A stretch of 64,000 nucleotides of DNA from Promethearchaeota archaeon (GCA_016840165.1 JAEOSU010000051.1:124001-188000); one strand, 5' to 3'; counted from the first letter of the stretch, positions 44,709 through 54,931 are shown. The notes: a model not told the origin generated them from the sequence alone. Numbers and translations are program-made.

Positions 44709-45509
44709 CTAATTATTTGTATCTTTTTTAGTTTTAAGTTTTTTGATCTCTTCCACTATCAGTGGTAATATGGTTCCAGTCTTATGATGAATTACAACTT
44801 CAGCCTTTTCATCTAAATAAGTAGGTTGATCATTCACAATAATTAGTTTTCCACCATCTCTGAGGGTATATAAAGGTAGGTTTGAAACAGGAGCAACTTC
44901 TAAGGAAGAACCTGCTATTAACATAACATCTGCTTTTTGAGATAATGCTTGAGATTGATATATCTCGAAAGTAGGAAGAGGCTCTCCAAAAAGCGTGACT
45001 GAAGGCTTTAAAGGCGCAGTACAAACGTCACATAAAGGTGGATAGCTTTTTTCTTTTTTCAACTTTTTTAATACCTGTTCTTTAGTATAGGATGCTTTGC
45101 ATCCCAAACATGTAAAACGATTAACATTTCCATGAACTTCATAGACAATAACTGCACCCGCTTTTTGGTGCAGTTCATCAATATTTTGAGTAATTATCGC
45201 CTTTATAACATCCATTTTTTCTAACTCTGCTATTGCAATATGTCCGGGATTAGGTTTTGCTTTAAATAAAGTCGGTGCTACTTTTTCCGCTAATTCCCAA
45301 AACTTTGTAGGATTTTTTATAAAAGCTTGAATGTTTCCATAAATCTCAGGCTTATATTTTTCCCAGATACCACCATCGCCCCTAAAATCTGGAATTCCTG
45401 ATTCAGTTGATATTCCTGCACCTGTTAATACAATAGCATTCTTTGCATTAAACAACATTTCAGCAGCGTGGAGAATTTTCTTTTTTTCTAATACTTTAAT
45501 AACTTTCAT
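44709..45509 (-). CDS. cobB: Sir2-family NAD-dependent protein deacylase
   Basis: The enzyme removes acetyl or other acyl groups from lysines using NAD. GAGISTESGIPDFRG binds NAD, TQNIDELHQKAGA is the adenosine/ribose region, and VHGNVNRFTCLGC holds the catalytic His and the first zinc cysteine pair. CDVC is the second zinc pair, followed by PSVTLFGEPLP and IAGSSLEVAPVSNLP. The length of 266 residues is typical for archaeal sirtuins. A charged tail ends the protein. It may act on chromatin proteins, but nothing in the window proves this. Confidence 0.94.
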   Translation of the reverse strand: MKVIKVLEKKKILHAAEMLFNAKNAIVLTGAGISTESGIPDFRGDGGIWEKYKPEIYGNIQAFIKNPTKFWELAEKVAPTLFKAKPNPGHIAIAELEKMDVIKAIITQNIDELHQKAGAVIVYEVHGNVNRFTCLGCKASYTKEQVLKKLKKEKSYPPLCDVCTAPLKPSVTLFGEPLPTFEIYQSQALSQKADVMLIAGSSLEVAPVSNLPLYTLRDGGKLIIVNDQPTYLDEKAEVVIHHKTGTILPLIVEEIKKLKTKKDTNN

Positions 45510-45843
45510 ATAATCTCAAGCTGATATGAATTTAAATTGATATAAAATCCATTTAGTATTAAGTGATAATCATAATTTAAAATATTTGTCTTTATTCTTT
45601 AAAATTCTCTTAAGTATTAAGTATTTTTGACAATATTATAAATCTTATGCTCCGAATAAAAAATAGTATGAACGAATGAAAAGAGACAATGACATTGACT
45701 TTCCTTTATCGATTTTTTTTTAAAAAGAGAAGCTAAATTTAATTTTGTCACTATAATAATAAAAACTTTAAGAATTGCATAATTTTAAATTTCTGAAGTA
45801 ATACCATTAATTTGATTTAGTTAAAACTAAAAAGATCTTACTT
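45510..45843. other. 334-base AT-rich intergenic region between divergent genes
   Basis: The region lies between sir2 (minus) and the longin-like gene at 45844 (plus) and must contain both promoters. It is nearly all A/T, with a T-run TTTTTTTTTAAAAAG near 45715. I see no coding frame, tRNA or convincing hairpin. Confidence 0.4.
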
Positions 45844-46731
45844 ATGATTACTGGATTTTCTATCATACTAAACGAGGATATATTATACGTATCTAATTCC
45901 AAAAAGTATAATTTTTTTGAGATTGTCCTCTTTGTTCAGAAACTAATCACAAGTATTAATCCAAAGAATTCATGGCGTTTATCAAATATCTATTTTGAAG
46001 GAGAACCCGGAAAGGAACGAATGATAATTCATCATGAACTTACCTCTGATGAGAACCATTTATTTTTTTGCATTACTGGTGATTTTTTATCTGAATCTGA
46101 AGAAGTTAATAAAATGTTATTAGAATACGTGGAAAAAGTTAAAGCAAATTATGCTTCTGGAGAGGAAATACAAAAAGCAGCAAAAAAAACCGAGTTTAAA
46201 GCGGTCATTAAGCTAATTACTGGTTATTTATGGGATAAGTATAGGGATCCAATTGAAGATGAGAGTATAGTTCATAAATCAAATAATAATGAGAACAGAA
46301 TAATTTATTGTGGTATTTCTTCCCAAGGATTACCAATTATTTCACAACTTTACGACAAAAGTTTGCTGAATAATCTTTCTCGTGATATTAACGATGAGAA
46401 TATTGAACTATTCAGCTCTAATCTTTCAGCAAAATTAGCAACAATAGCAATGAACACCCAAATCAGGGCTAAAACTAACATTAAAGAAATCCATTTTAGT
46501 GATTTAGACGATAGAGGATCTAAAAAACTCATTTTCTATGGACAAATTAATGGTTATTCTTTGGATTTCTTTGCAACAGGAGATTTTAATAAAATTAAGG
46601 AAATATTTATTGAATTAGAACAAAAAATTTCTCAAGATCAAGTTCTTCATCATGAATTTTCGGGGGACTTGAAACCATTTCGCTCCTTAAAGACTTATTT
46701 AGATGAAATTATCCAACAATTTGATCAATAA
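45844..46731 (+). CDS. candidate tandem longin-like protein
   Basis: This 295-residue protein has no named family that I recognise. Residues 1-100 read MITGFSIILNEDILYVSN, a helix FEIVLFVQKLITSI, strands MIIHHELTSDENHLFFCITG, and a helix; the strand-helix-strand order suits a longin fold. Residues about 150-255 repeat a similar order (NRIIYCGISSQGLPIISQL ... KLIFYGQINGYSLDFFATG). A helical insert joins them. Similar two-module proteins regulate small GTPases in eukaryotes. The reading is by pattern only. The next gene follows 31 bases later. Confidence 0.5.
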   Translation: MITGFSIILNEDILYVSNSKKYNFFEIVLFVQKLITSINPKNSWRLSNIYFEGEPGKERMIIHHELTSDENHLFFCITGDFLSESEEVNKMLLEYVEKVKANYASGEEIQKAAKKTEFKAVIKLITGYLWDKYRDPIEDESIVHKSNNNENRIIYCGISSQGLPIISQLYDKSLLNNLSRDINDENIELFSSNLSAKLATIAMNTQIRAKTNIKEIHFSDLDDRGSKKLIFYGQINGYSLDFFATGDFNKIKEIFIELEQKISQDQVLHHEFSGDLKPFRSLKTYLDEIIQQFDQ

Positions 46732-46762
46732 TTTCTAATAGAATGGTTTTTATTAGTTAATT

Positions 46763-48064
46763 ATGAAAGCTGTGATCTTAGCAGCTGGAGAAGGTAAGCG
46801 GTTAAGACCTATTACCTCTAGCCGACCTAAGCCAATGATCCCGATTTCTGGTAAGCCTTTACTGGAACACACTATTCTGAGTTTAAAATCAGCGGGAATA
46901 AAAGAAATTTTACTTATTGTTGGATATAAAGAAGAAAATATTAAAAATTGTTTTGAAGATGGCACTAAGTATAATCTTAGCATAAATTATATTACTCAAG
47001 GTAAATATGAGGGTACAGCTCATGCAACGAGGCATGCTAAAGATTTTGTAAAAAATGATTCCTTCCTCCTTCTTTATGGTGATATTTTAGTAGAAGGTTC
47101 CGTTTTTACGGAAATTATTAGAGTATTCAAACAAAAAGATTGTGAAGGGGTGATTTCCTTAATTCGGGTAAATAATCCACATGAATATGGTATTATTTCT
47201 TTAAATGAAAAACAATATGTAGTAAAAGTAACCGAAAAGCCCTCCCCTGAAAAGGAATTGGGGAATTTAGCGAATGCAGGAATTTATATGTTCTCATCGC
47301 AGATATTTCAGGCAATAGATAAAACTCAAAAATCTATCCGTAATGAATATGAATTTACCGATTCAATGAGAATTTTAATTACAGAACTGAAAGGAAAAAT
47401 TGTTGGATATGAAATAAAAGATAAATTCTGGAGCGATATTGGGTTACCTTGGCAATTGCTTGATGCAAATCATTATAAATTAGACAATTTAAAAGCTGAA
47501 AATCATGGTATAGTAGAAGATAACGTAGTGTTGAATGGAGTAGTCTATATTGGGAAAAATACAATAATTAAATCAGGTACTTATATTCATGGTCCTGTTT
47601 TTATTGGTGAAAATTGCAGAATTGGTCCTAATGCGTATATACGACCATACTCATCAATTGGAAATTCCTGCCACGTAGGTATGTCCGAAATTAAAAACTC
47701 AATTATATTTTCCAATTCCGCTATACCTCACTTTAATTATATAGGGGATTCTATCATTTGTGAGCATGTTAATTTAGGTGCGGGAACAAAAACTTCAAAC
47801 TTGAGATTTGACAATAAATCGGTGAAAATGAAAATAAAAGACATTGAAATCGATTCAAAAAGAAGAAAATTAGGTTGTATTATTGGTCCATATTCTCAAA
47901 CTGGGATTAATGCCAGCATAATGTGTGGTAAAATTATCTATGAAAATTCTATTATTGGTGCTCAAACACTAATTAATAAAGATGTTCCACCTAATACGCT
48001 CGCGTATCAAGATCAAAATGGAAATGTGGTCTTTAAACCTAATAATTTTACAATTAATGAATAA
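46763..48064 (+). CDS. bifunctional sugar-1-phosphate nucleotidyltransferase/acetyltransferase (GlmU-like, archaeal)
   Basis: The N-terminal domain has the signature KAVILAAGEGKRLRPIT and PKPMIPISGKPLLEH, then YEGTAHATRHA and LLYGDILVE, a glucose-1-phosphate thymidylyltransferase-type pattern. Residues about 250-420 form a left-handed beta-helix with NCRIGPNAYIRPYSSIGNSC, ending in GAGTKTSNLRFD and GAQTLINKDVPPNTLAYQ, the parts that in archaeal homologues acetylate glucosamine-1-phosphate. The likely product is UDP-GlcNAc or a related NDP-sugar. It converges on the AidB-like gene with a six-base gap. Confidence 0.87.
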   Translation: MKAVILAAGEGKRLRPITSSRPKPMIPISGKPLLEHTILSLKSAGIKEILLIVGYKEENIKNCFEDGTKYNLSINYITQGKYEGTAHATRHAKDFVKNDSFLLLYGDILVEGSVFTEIIRVFKQKDCEGVISLIRVNNPHEYGIISLNEKQYVVKVTEKPSPEKELGNLANAGIYMFSSQIFQAIDKTQKSIRNEYEFTDSMRILITELKGKIVGYEIKDKFWSDIGLPWQLLDANHYKLDNLKAENHGIVEDNVVLNGVVYIGKNTIIKSGTYIHGPVFIGENCRIGPNAYIRPYSSIGNSCHVGMSEIKNSIIFSNSAIPHFNYIGDSIICEHVNLGAGTKTSNLRFDNKSVKMKIKDIEIDSKRRKLGCIIGPYSQTGINASIMCGKIIYENSIIGAQTLINKDVPPNTLAYQDQNGNVVFKPNNFTINE

Positions 48065-48070
48065 ATCAAA

Positions 48071-49783
48071 TTACCTCTTTTTTAAACTACGTAATAATTT
48101 TGAAAATTGGGATGGTTTTAACTCGATATTTAACTCTGCTAATGCTTGTTCTTGATATGCAATAAATAATTTATTTGAAAAAGCCTCCCAATCTCTACAG
48201 ATATTTAATGTTTCGTGATCATTTTTCAATAGACTTTCGGTATCCATTATTCTTTTAAATTCCAACGTATATTCCATAATTTTTTCACCATCTGCTCCCT
48301 TGAGCAAGTCATTAATAAAATCCTCAGGGGAATACCAGCTAACAACTCTTTGAAAATCTCTATGAATTTGCGTAAGCAATACGCTTCTTGGACCCTCCCA
48401 AAGCTCCATAATCATTGAATCTCGATGCAGACGTGGTAGTGATAAAAAATCTTCCATAACTCCATGCCCGCCAAAAAAAGAAATTGCTAATCGAATCATT
48501 TTAGGTGCTTCATCAGCAACCACTATTTTTTGAAGCATGATTAATTCACGTAATCTAAACCGACGCTTTCTCTCCTCTAAATTATCAATTTTTACCATCT
48601 CTCTTATTCCACTTATCAGTTGTTCTCCAAAATCAATATACTCTGAATAGACTTTAAAAGCTCCTGCAGCAGTTCGCATCGCATAATAATTTAGATCATT
48701 TATTTGATTGATCATTAATGGAAACAACGATACAGGAACGCCAAAAGCTTCGCGGAATTGAGCATATAAACTTGCCTCTCGTGCAACTCTAAGCGCTCCA
48801 GCTGCCATACCAAAAGCAACATGCAGTCTTGACAGTGATAAAACAATTCCTACTACATCGGCCAATCCCTTTTCTAAAGGACCAACAGGATAAGCAACAG
48901 CTCCATTATAAGTGACTTCTGCTGTTGGTAATTCAGCAGTTCCTAATTTAGGTTTAAGTCTATCAATAGTATATGAATTACGAATTTCTCTCTTTTTATT
49001 TCCAGGAAGCCAAGACGGAACAACAAAAGCTGCTATCTTAGTAGACGATGGAACGTCTTTAGGTTTGGCGGTAACTAAAGCATAGTCGGTATGAACTGCT
49101 GAACAAAAGAACTTTTTGCCATAGAGACGCCAACAGTGTGAGTATCCATCAGGTCCTTCAGATTCATCAAATACAGCTTCAACAAGATTAGCTGGAACAT
49201 CACTCCCTCCTTGAATCTCACTGACAAACTGAGCTCCTCTGGCATAATCGCCTTTCATTCCATCCCTTAGGTTTTGTAATATAGATTTCGACGGATCAGA
49301 CAACTCTGATTCATACTTTTGTAATAACCAAATTAAACCATGAGTACACGCTATAGGGCACATACATCCTGCTTCACCATTCTCATATAGCAAGAACATC
49401 TTTACAAATCTACTCCATGGCGTATTTCTAGTTGGATCAAACAATCCTAAGCTAAATATCTCTCTTTCTAACGTTTCAGTTTCTAAACATCTCTCAATCC
49501 TGTCAATTCGGTGATTAAAAGCATCAAAATGTCTCAATTTAGTCACTTTCATGCGATTTTCAAGCTCGTTCGCTTGATTGGCAAGATCTCTCCACTTAAA
49601 TGATACGTAATTGGACAGAGCATTTAGATCTCTGTCTACTTTTTCGAATTCTTCTTTGGGAAGGTAATGTTTTACTAATATTTGTAGAAATTTATCATCA
49701 GAATAATAGTTAAAATTATCTCTAACAAGGAGATAATCATCAAAAGAATAAGAATTATCTCTATTTCCTTCTTGATTGGACAT
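48071..49783 (-). CDS. AidB-like acyl-CoA dehydrogenase family flavoprotein
   Basis: This 570-residue protein has the acyl-CoA dehydrogenase fold with the longer N-terminus of the AidB group. SEIQGGSDVPANLVEAV is the FAD-binding loop, RLYGKKFFCSAVHTDYALV the beta-domain, LSRLHVAFGMAAGALRVA and the REAFGVPVSLFPLM helix bind FAD, and FFGGHGVMED and LWEGPRSVLLTQ sit at the active site. AidB itself is linked to DNA alkylation damage and has little dehydrogenase activity; other members may oxidise acyl-CoAs. No electron-transfer flavoprotein gene is near. Confidence 0.85.
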   Translation of the reverse strand: MSNQEGNRDNSYSFDDYLLVRDNFNYYSDDKFLQILVKHYLPKEEFEKVDRDLNALSNYVSFKWRDLANQANELENRMKVTKLRHFDAFNHRIDRIERCLETETLEREIFSLGLFDPTRNTPWSRFVKMFLLYENGEAGCMCPIACTHGLIWLLQKYESELSDPSKSILQNLRDGMKGDYARGAQFVSEIQGGSDVPANLVEAVFDESEGPDGYSHCWRLYGKKFFCSAVHTDYALVTAKPKDVPSSTKIAAFVVPSWLPGNKKREIRNSYTIDRLKPKLGTAELPTAEVTYNGAVAYPVGPLEKGLADVVGIVLSLSRLHVAFGMAAGALRVAREASLYAQFREAFGVPVSLFPLMINQINDLNYYAMRTAAGAFKVYSEYIDFGEQLISGIREMVKIDNLEERKRRFRLRELIMLQKIVVADEAPKMIRLAISFFGGHGVMEDFLSLPRLHRDSMIMELWEGPRSVLLTQIHRDFQRVVSWYSPEDFINDLLKGADGEKIMEYTLEFKRIMDTESLLKNDHETLNICRDWEAFSNKLFIAYQEQALAELNIELKPSQFSKLLRSLKKR

Positions 49784-49903
49784 TCATATCACTATAAAGA
49801 TAATGATTATAATAAAAAATAAATCTTTAATAAAAAATTATTTGAATATTCTCAAAAATAATTTTAGATTTTCTAAAAAAAGAAATTATAATAAGCTTAA
49901 GCT

Positions 49904-50710
49904 CTAATCTTCCTCTTCTGACTCTTCCTCAGGCTCACTTTCAACTTCCTCCTCTTCTTCTACTTTTTTAGATTCGGGTCGAGTGCGAGCAAGTTTTTTA
50001 ACATTAATTCTTTCAGTTCTTTTAATTTCACTCTTTCTACTTCGCTTCACATCAATCTCAACGATATCAAAGTCAGTTTCCTTAGGAATAAATTCTGTAT
50101 CTTCTCCACCTTCAGGAATTTGTACTAATTTACTTTTAATAATATTCGAACTAGAAAGTGGATAAATGGTTTTTGCCACTCGAAGGATCTGATTTTGAAA
50201 TTCGCCAAAAATCATTCCTGTGATGAATTTTTCATGATTAAGAGATCTCGCAAACTCTCTGAGAATTTCGCGTATGATCTTTCGTATTAAAATTTGTTGT
50301 GAATTACGGGCTCTTCTAATTGTTGTACAAACCACCGTTAACCTAAACGTATATTGGTCTTTAGTCTTAAGATTAATAATAGATTGGACTTTAGAGCTTC
50401 CCCTACTGATTAAGGATCTGATGTAATCATTAGTGTATTGATGACCAATAAAGATGCTTTTACAAGTTTTTGCTTCTGGATTGACTTCAACGATTTTAAA
50501 TTTTAATTTAAGACTAATGTCTGAATAATCATCTGTGAAATCGTATAATAGATTTTCAATTGTCCTACCGTCTAAATTACCTTCTACTCCTAGCACATCC
50601 CCAATTGACTTGAAATTAAAACTTTTAGGGGCAATTACATTATACCAATCTTTATCTTTAAAGGAAACCTTTTTAATTTTCGCCTTTCTTTTTCGTGCTT
50701 TTTGACTCAT
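49904..50710 (-). CDS. rps3ae: ribosomal protein eS1 (S3Ae) with acidic C-terminal tail
   Basis: This is the archaeal/eukaryotic small-subunit protein S3Ae. WYNVIAPKSFNFKSIGDVLG, GRTIENLLYDFTDD, FIGHQYTNDYIRSLISRGSS and RLTVVCTTIRRARNSQ are characteristic. The usual length is about 200-220 residues; this one has 268, with a Lys/Arg-rich linker followed by an acidic run of about 20 residues (VEEEEEVESEPEEESEEED). It lies six bases after the rps15 stop and is co-transcribed with it. Confidence 0.94.
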   Translation of the reverse strand: MSQKARKRKAKIKKVSFKDKDWYNVIAPKSFNFKSIGDVLGVEGNLDGRTIENLLYDFTDDYSDISLKLKFKIVEVNPEAKTCKSIFIGHQYTNDYIRSLISRGSSKVQSIINLKTKDQYTFRLTVVCTTIRRARNSQQILIRKIIREILREFARSLNHEKFITGMIFGEFQNQILRVAKTIYPLSSSNIIKSKLVQIPEGGEDTEFIPKETDFDIVEIDVKRSRKSEIKRTERINVKKLARTRPESKKVEEEEEVESEPEEESEEED

Positions 50711-50716
50711 AAAAAG

Positions 50717-51175
50717 TTACCTCGCGACAAGTGTCCTGATTTTATCTGGATCATATTTGAAATCAGGAGCAAGAACTTTACTTTTTTTATAATATTTAAT
50801 TAAGCGATAAATCTTAGATTCCGTTCGTTGTAATCCTTTCCTCGACTCAAGATCTTTATGATTCGATTCCAAGTGTTCTCTTAAAGTAAGTGCTTTTTTT
50901 ACTAAATTGGTTAAATCTTCAGGTAATGGTGATTCAATACCATTTTCTTCCAGAATTTGGCTTATTGACTTCCCTGTGACTATTTTAACTAAAGGTACTC
51001 CATAGGAATCTCGCAATATGATCCCAATTTTTGACTTTGAATGACCCTTTCTAGCTAATTTTACTACTTCACTTTCAACTTCATCCGCAGAAAGTTCAAC
51101 CCATACTGGTTTTTCTAACCGGGCAGGTCGAGTTGATCCCGATTTTCCTCGTTTTCTGCTATGCATTCGAGCCAT
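50717..51175 (-). CDS. rps15: ribosomal protein uS15 (S13e-type)
   Basis: The archaeal/eukaryotic form of S15 binds 16S rRNA in the platform. The start HSRKRGKSGSTRPARLEKP is the archaeal N-terminal extension. The core follows: SKIGIILRDSYGVPLVKI, LREHLESNHKDLESRKGLQR and ESKIYRLIKYYKKSKVL. The length of 152 residues is standard. The rps15-rps3ae gene pair is a common archaeal order. It is divergent from the ITPase gene. Confidence 0.95.
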   Translation of the reverse strand: MARMHSRKRGKSGSTRPARLEKPVWVELSADEVESEVVKLARKGHSKSKIGIILRDSYGVPLVKIVTGKSISQILEENGIESPLPEDLTNLVKKALTLREHLESNHKDLESRKGLQRTESKIYRLIKYYKKSKVLAPDFKYDPDKIRTLVAR

Positions 51176-51355
51176 AATAAATGTCCTTTTACCTTACAAA
51201 TTTCAATTTAGAAACAATAATAATACAATTAGTAAAGAACCATTTAAAATAAAATTTTGGAATTTAATTTCCTTCACTTTAGGATGACTCCATACACTAA
51301 CACTTTATCACACTTTATTCGAAATTTAAATAATAATTCCTATATTATTGCAATA

Positions 51356-51940
51356 ATGAGTGGAGATAGAGAAATAATATATTTTGTGACAGGAAATCAA
51401 TATAAATTTGATGAAATAGCCAAATTATTTGAGAAAACGGAAGTAAAATATCATTTGGAACAAAAAGATCTTCCAATGATTGAAATTCAAGCAGAAACTA
51501 TGAAAGAAGTGGCAATTTTTAAATTAGAAAGCATAAAAGTAGATATCCAAGGTTCATACTTTATCGAGGATGCTGGATTTTTTGTTGATGTGCCTCTTAA
51601 TGGCTTCCCAGGGATCTATTCGAAGTATGTACTTCATTCAATCGGAAATGAAGGTATATTACGCTTAATAAATGATTTTGATGCTGCTAGAGCTCATTTT
51701 GAGTCAGTTATTGCACTTTATCATAAACCTTTAGATAAAATACTTATATTCGAGGGTAAAGTTGAAGGTATTATATCTCCTATCAAAAAAGGAGAATATG
51801 GATTTGGATTTGACCCTATTTTTATCCCAAATGAGATGCCTTATAAAACATTTGCAGAATTAACAATAAATGAGAAAAACCAATTTTCTCATCGAGCAAA
51901 AGCCTGGAATCAATTAATAACCTATTTAAAAGAAACTTAA
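51356..51940 (+). CDS. dITP/XTP pyrophosphatase (RdgB/HAM1 family)
   Basis: The enzyme clears non-canonical purine nucleotides such as ITP and XTP. IYFVTGNQYKFDEIAKLF is the N-terminal substrate loop, FIEDAGFFVDVPLNGFPGIY the metal and base-recognition block, GFGFDPIFIPNEM and FSHRAKA complete the site. The open frame continues upstream to an ATG at 51257, but I place the start at ATG 51356, two to six residues before the signature as in homologues, because the extra 33 residues have no family counterpart. It overlaps the stop of the convergent permease by four bases. Confidence 0.92.
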   Translation: MSGDREIIYFVTGNQYKFDEIAKLFEKTEVKYHLEQKDLPMIEIQAETMKEVAIFKLESIKVDIQGSYFIEDAGFFVDVPLNGFPGIYSKYVLHSIGNEGILRLINDFDAARAHFESVIALYHKPLDKILIFEGKVEGIISPIKKGEYGFGFDPIFIPNEMPYKTFAELTINEKNQFSHRAKAWNQLITYLKET

Positions 51941-54918
51941 AAAGTTTGTCTGAAGATATCCATAATTGTTTGTTTACTTAATTTAATTAATATTAGATAC
52001 ATTCCAACAAAACCTATTGCTATTGAGATAATGAATACCCGTAATAACGCATCAATGGGGATAGAAAATACAATCGGTAGTTCTGTAAAAAGTCCGATAT
52101 TAGTTTCCATTAGATAGGCACTATATGTACCAATAATTGTCCCCATGGTTCCTGCAGATAATAATATTAATATGCTTTCAATTAAAAATAAATTTCTCAC
52201 ATTTCTAGTTTTCATTCCTAATGATCTTAGGATCCCAATCTCAAATTTTCTCTCAATCATTATAGCGTACATCGTACTTACTAACCCGAATATCGCAATA
52301 GCGATAGCAAACCACGTTATAATTTCTAACATTGTACTTTGTCTCTGAAACATCTCATTCATGAAATTTATTTTGGAAATAGCATCATCTAGTAAATAAT
52401 CTTTATCTGAGTATTGAGTAGAAATTTCTTCCTTCGTTTCTTTTATATTTTCTTCTGAATCATCAAGCAAATTAAGAAATAATTTATCAATTATCATATC
52501 TTCTTCGCCAGCATTTGAAACATTCATTAAGTTCATATAATTATCCAGAGAAACCATAATACCTCCTCCTTGAGCAGTTGCTTCAGAACTACGAAAATTA
52601 AAGAATCCCGGCATTCCACCTGATATTCCTACAACTTGAAGGAGAATAGGCGTACCCATATCATCTTCTATTTCTGGATCATAGAATGTTAGAAGAATTT
52701 TTTCTCCTATATCCTCTATCCCTAATCTAGAAGCTAGAGATTTAGCAATAATACATGTATCATTATGGTTGAATAATTCACTAAATGAATAATTGAAACC
52801 GCTAGAGTAGCTACTCCAAATAAATAATTCTTTATCCATGAGATTGTAATAGTTTTCCTCTATTCCAACAAACCCTATTTCTAGCTCATCATGTCTGGCA
52901 ATATCTGAAGCAATTACTTGATATTTCGTTTGTCTTTGTTCAGTGTAGAACTCAAATATATCTAAGAAGGCTTCATTGATCGACTCTTCATCAAATGACA
53001 TTCCGTCCTCTCCAAAACTATATGCAATTGATAAAATTGAGGTGATATCAAACATATTATATAGAGATATGGCAACATCATCAACACCCGAAAATGATCT
53101 TATTTCATTTGCCATCTCTAAGGTCACGGCATCCACATCAGCATCGAGACCTTGATTTATGATAACTAAATCGGAACCATACTGAAATCGTAAATTTAAA
53201 GCTGTATTCTTGGTTTCCATTTCAGTCACACTTGTTATGAAAAATATAAATGAAAAACTAAGAGCGAACATTACAATGGTACTGGTGTTTCGTCTTCGAT
53301 TACGCTTAAGAGAAATTTTTATAATATGAGAATACTTACGAATAAAAGGGGATATTACATACAGCAACCCGTTTTGGATTATTGGAACAATGCCTATTGA
53401 ACTAAAAACAAGTCCAATCAAAATAGCACCCAAAAGTCCTATAAATAAACCAGCAATGCTCATAAAATCTCCAGTAATTACAATATTCGGTAACAGTATA
53501 AAAACAACCATTCCAATCGTAGCTATTGATAAACCAATTAAAAAATTCCTCACATTCATACTTCCTTCCTTTTTTACTTCCCATCCTTCTTCCTTTGAGT
53601 GAAATGGTGTAATAGATTTAATAATATTTAATTTTCCAGTCTTCAAAGCCGGTAATAATGAAATTACCAAAGATACTACAGAACCAATAGAAAAAGCAAT
53701 AATAATGGTTTGAGGTTGGATAACATAATTAAGGTTTTGAAAAGGAGAACCAGTTAATATGAATAATGCATTTACGATGGGAGGGGTAAAAATTAAACCT
53801 ATAATGACACCTAATATAGAACCTGTCAATCCCATAAAAAACCCTTCAAAAATTACGATTTTTACTGGAAAGGTCTTTCTCCCTCCTAGTACACGAAGAA
53901 CACCATATTCTCTGATTCTCTCTTCGCTTGAAGTAGATAATATTGAATTGATTAAAATACCTGTAATTAAGATAGAGATGATCGTAATAAACCAAAAAAT
54001 GATGGTCATAGCAATTAACATAAACTGTTGAGCACTTAATTCTTCTAATTTTGGCATTGATACGGTATATTCATTCGGATCTAATTTAATTTGAATTCTC
54101 GTCCCTATTATTCTTAATTTTCTTAATGTGAGATCGACATCTCTCACATCATAAATTGACTCTGGATTTTCAACTGTACCCGCGATAAAATTGATTTCTT
54201 TCCTCCCTCGAGTTAATATAGACTGAGCTTGTTCAATGTTCACAATGATTATAGTATTTTCTAGGTCAGTAAATTTTAACTCTTGTCTACACACAGCTAT
54301 TACTTCTAAATCGACGGAGTCTCCTAAATAATCCACTGTTATATAATCACCGAGAGATACGTTTAACAACTGGGCTGTATTCCGTAATAATACACACTCA
54401 CCTATACTTGGTTGTTCAGAATAGATCTGTCCCGTCTCCTCTCCTTCTGAATTGACTAAATTCAAATCTCCAATATGACCATTAGTTGCTTCTTTGATAA
54501 AGTCTATACCATATAATTGTAGCGTATAATTTGACGTGACTTTATCCGAATAAGCTCTAACTAACATCATCATTCTGGGAAATAATTCTTCAACACCTTC
54601 AATATCATTAAGGGTAGTTTCGATGATACTTTCATTAAAAAATGGGTTATAATTTAAATCGGATTGAATACGTTTAGATATGAGTATATCTGAATTCCCG
54701 GTAGTGCTTGTAACAATCTCCATATAATTGTAGGACAAAGTATCATTTACCATTCCGATTGCTGTTAATAAAATGATTGAGGTCATAATTCCAGCTATTC
54801 CAAAAATTGCTTTAGCTTTATCTTTTTTTAAATTAAGCCAGGCATGCTTAATATATCGTAATTTGATATTGCTTCGAATTTTATAAACTAAATTTTCCAA
54901 CCGCATTGCTGAAATCAT
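51937..54918 (-). CDS. FtsX-domain ABC-type permease (MacB/LolCE-like), 993 residues
   Basis: These proteins transmit ATP-driven motion across the membrane to extrude or release substrates. An N-terminal transmembrane helix (about 35-60) is followed by an external MacB periplasmic-core-like domain (SGDILISKRIQ region onward). A first FtsX domain with three helices lies at about 300-425 (REYGVLRVLGGRKTFP), a middle hydrophobic pair at about 455-520, a second external domain to about 850, and a second FtsX domain at the end (IGILRSLGMKTRNVRNLF). The ATPase is not encoded beside it. It is the last gene of the surface-protein operon, 13 bases after the protease. Confidence 0.88.
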   Translation of the reverse strand: MISAMRLENLVYKIRSNIKLRYIKHAWLNLKKDKAKAIFGIAGIMTSIILLTAIGMVNDTLSYNYMEIVTSTTGNSDILISKRIQSDLNYNPFFNESIIETTLNDIEGVEELFPRMMMLVRAYSDKVTSNYTLQLYGIDFIKEATNGHIGDLNLVNSEGEETGQIYSEQPSIGECVLLRNTAQLLNVSLGDYITVDYLGDSVDLEVIAVCRQELKFTDLENTIIIVNIEQAQSILTRGRKEINFIAGTVENPESIYDVRDVDLTLRKLRIIGTRIQIKLDPNEYTVSMPKLEELSAQQFMLIAMTIIFWFITIISILITGILINSILSTSSEERIREYGVLRVLGGRKTFPVKIVIFEGFFMGLTGSILGVIIGLIFTPPIVNALFILTGSPFQNLNYVIQPQTIIIAFSIGSVVSLVISLLPALKTGKLNIIKSITPFHSKEEGWEVKKEGSMNVRNFLIGLSIATIGMVVFILLPNIVITGDFMSIAGLFIGLLGAILIGLVFSSIGIVPIIQNGLLYVISPFIRKYSHIIKISLKRNRRRNTSTIVMFALSFSFIFFITSVTEMETKNTALNLRFQYGSDLVIINQGLDADVDAVTLEMANEIRSFSGVDDVAISLYNMFDITSILSIAYSFGEDGMSFDEESINEAFLDIFEFYTEQRQTKYQVIASDIARHDELEIGFVGIEENYYNLMDKELFIWSSYSSGFNYSFSELFNHNDTCIIAKSLASRLGIEDIGEKILLTFYDPEIEDDMGTPILLQVVGISGGMPGFFNFRSSEATAQGGGIMVSLDNYMNLMNVSNAGEEDMIIDKLFLNLLDDSEENIKETKEEISTQYSDKDYLLDDAISKINFMNEMFQRQSTMLEIITWFAIAIAIFGLVSTMYAIMIERKFEIGILRSLGMKTRNVRNLFLIESILILLSAGTMGTIIGTYSAYLMETNIGLFTELPIVFSIPIDALLRVFIISIAIGFVGMYLILIKLSKQTIMDIFRQTF

Positions 54919-54931
54919 AAATTTTACATTT

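Noticed and set aside
51257..51355. N-terminal extension of the ITPase
   Set aside because: Homologues start just before the TGNxxKxxE signature; the extra 33 residues have no counterpart, and ATG 51356 fits.
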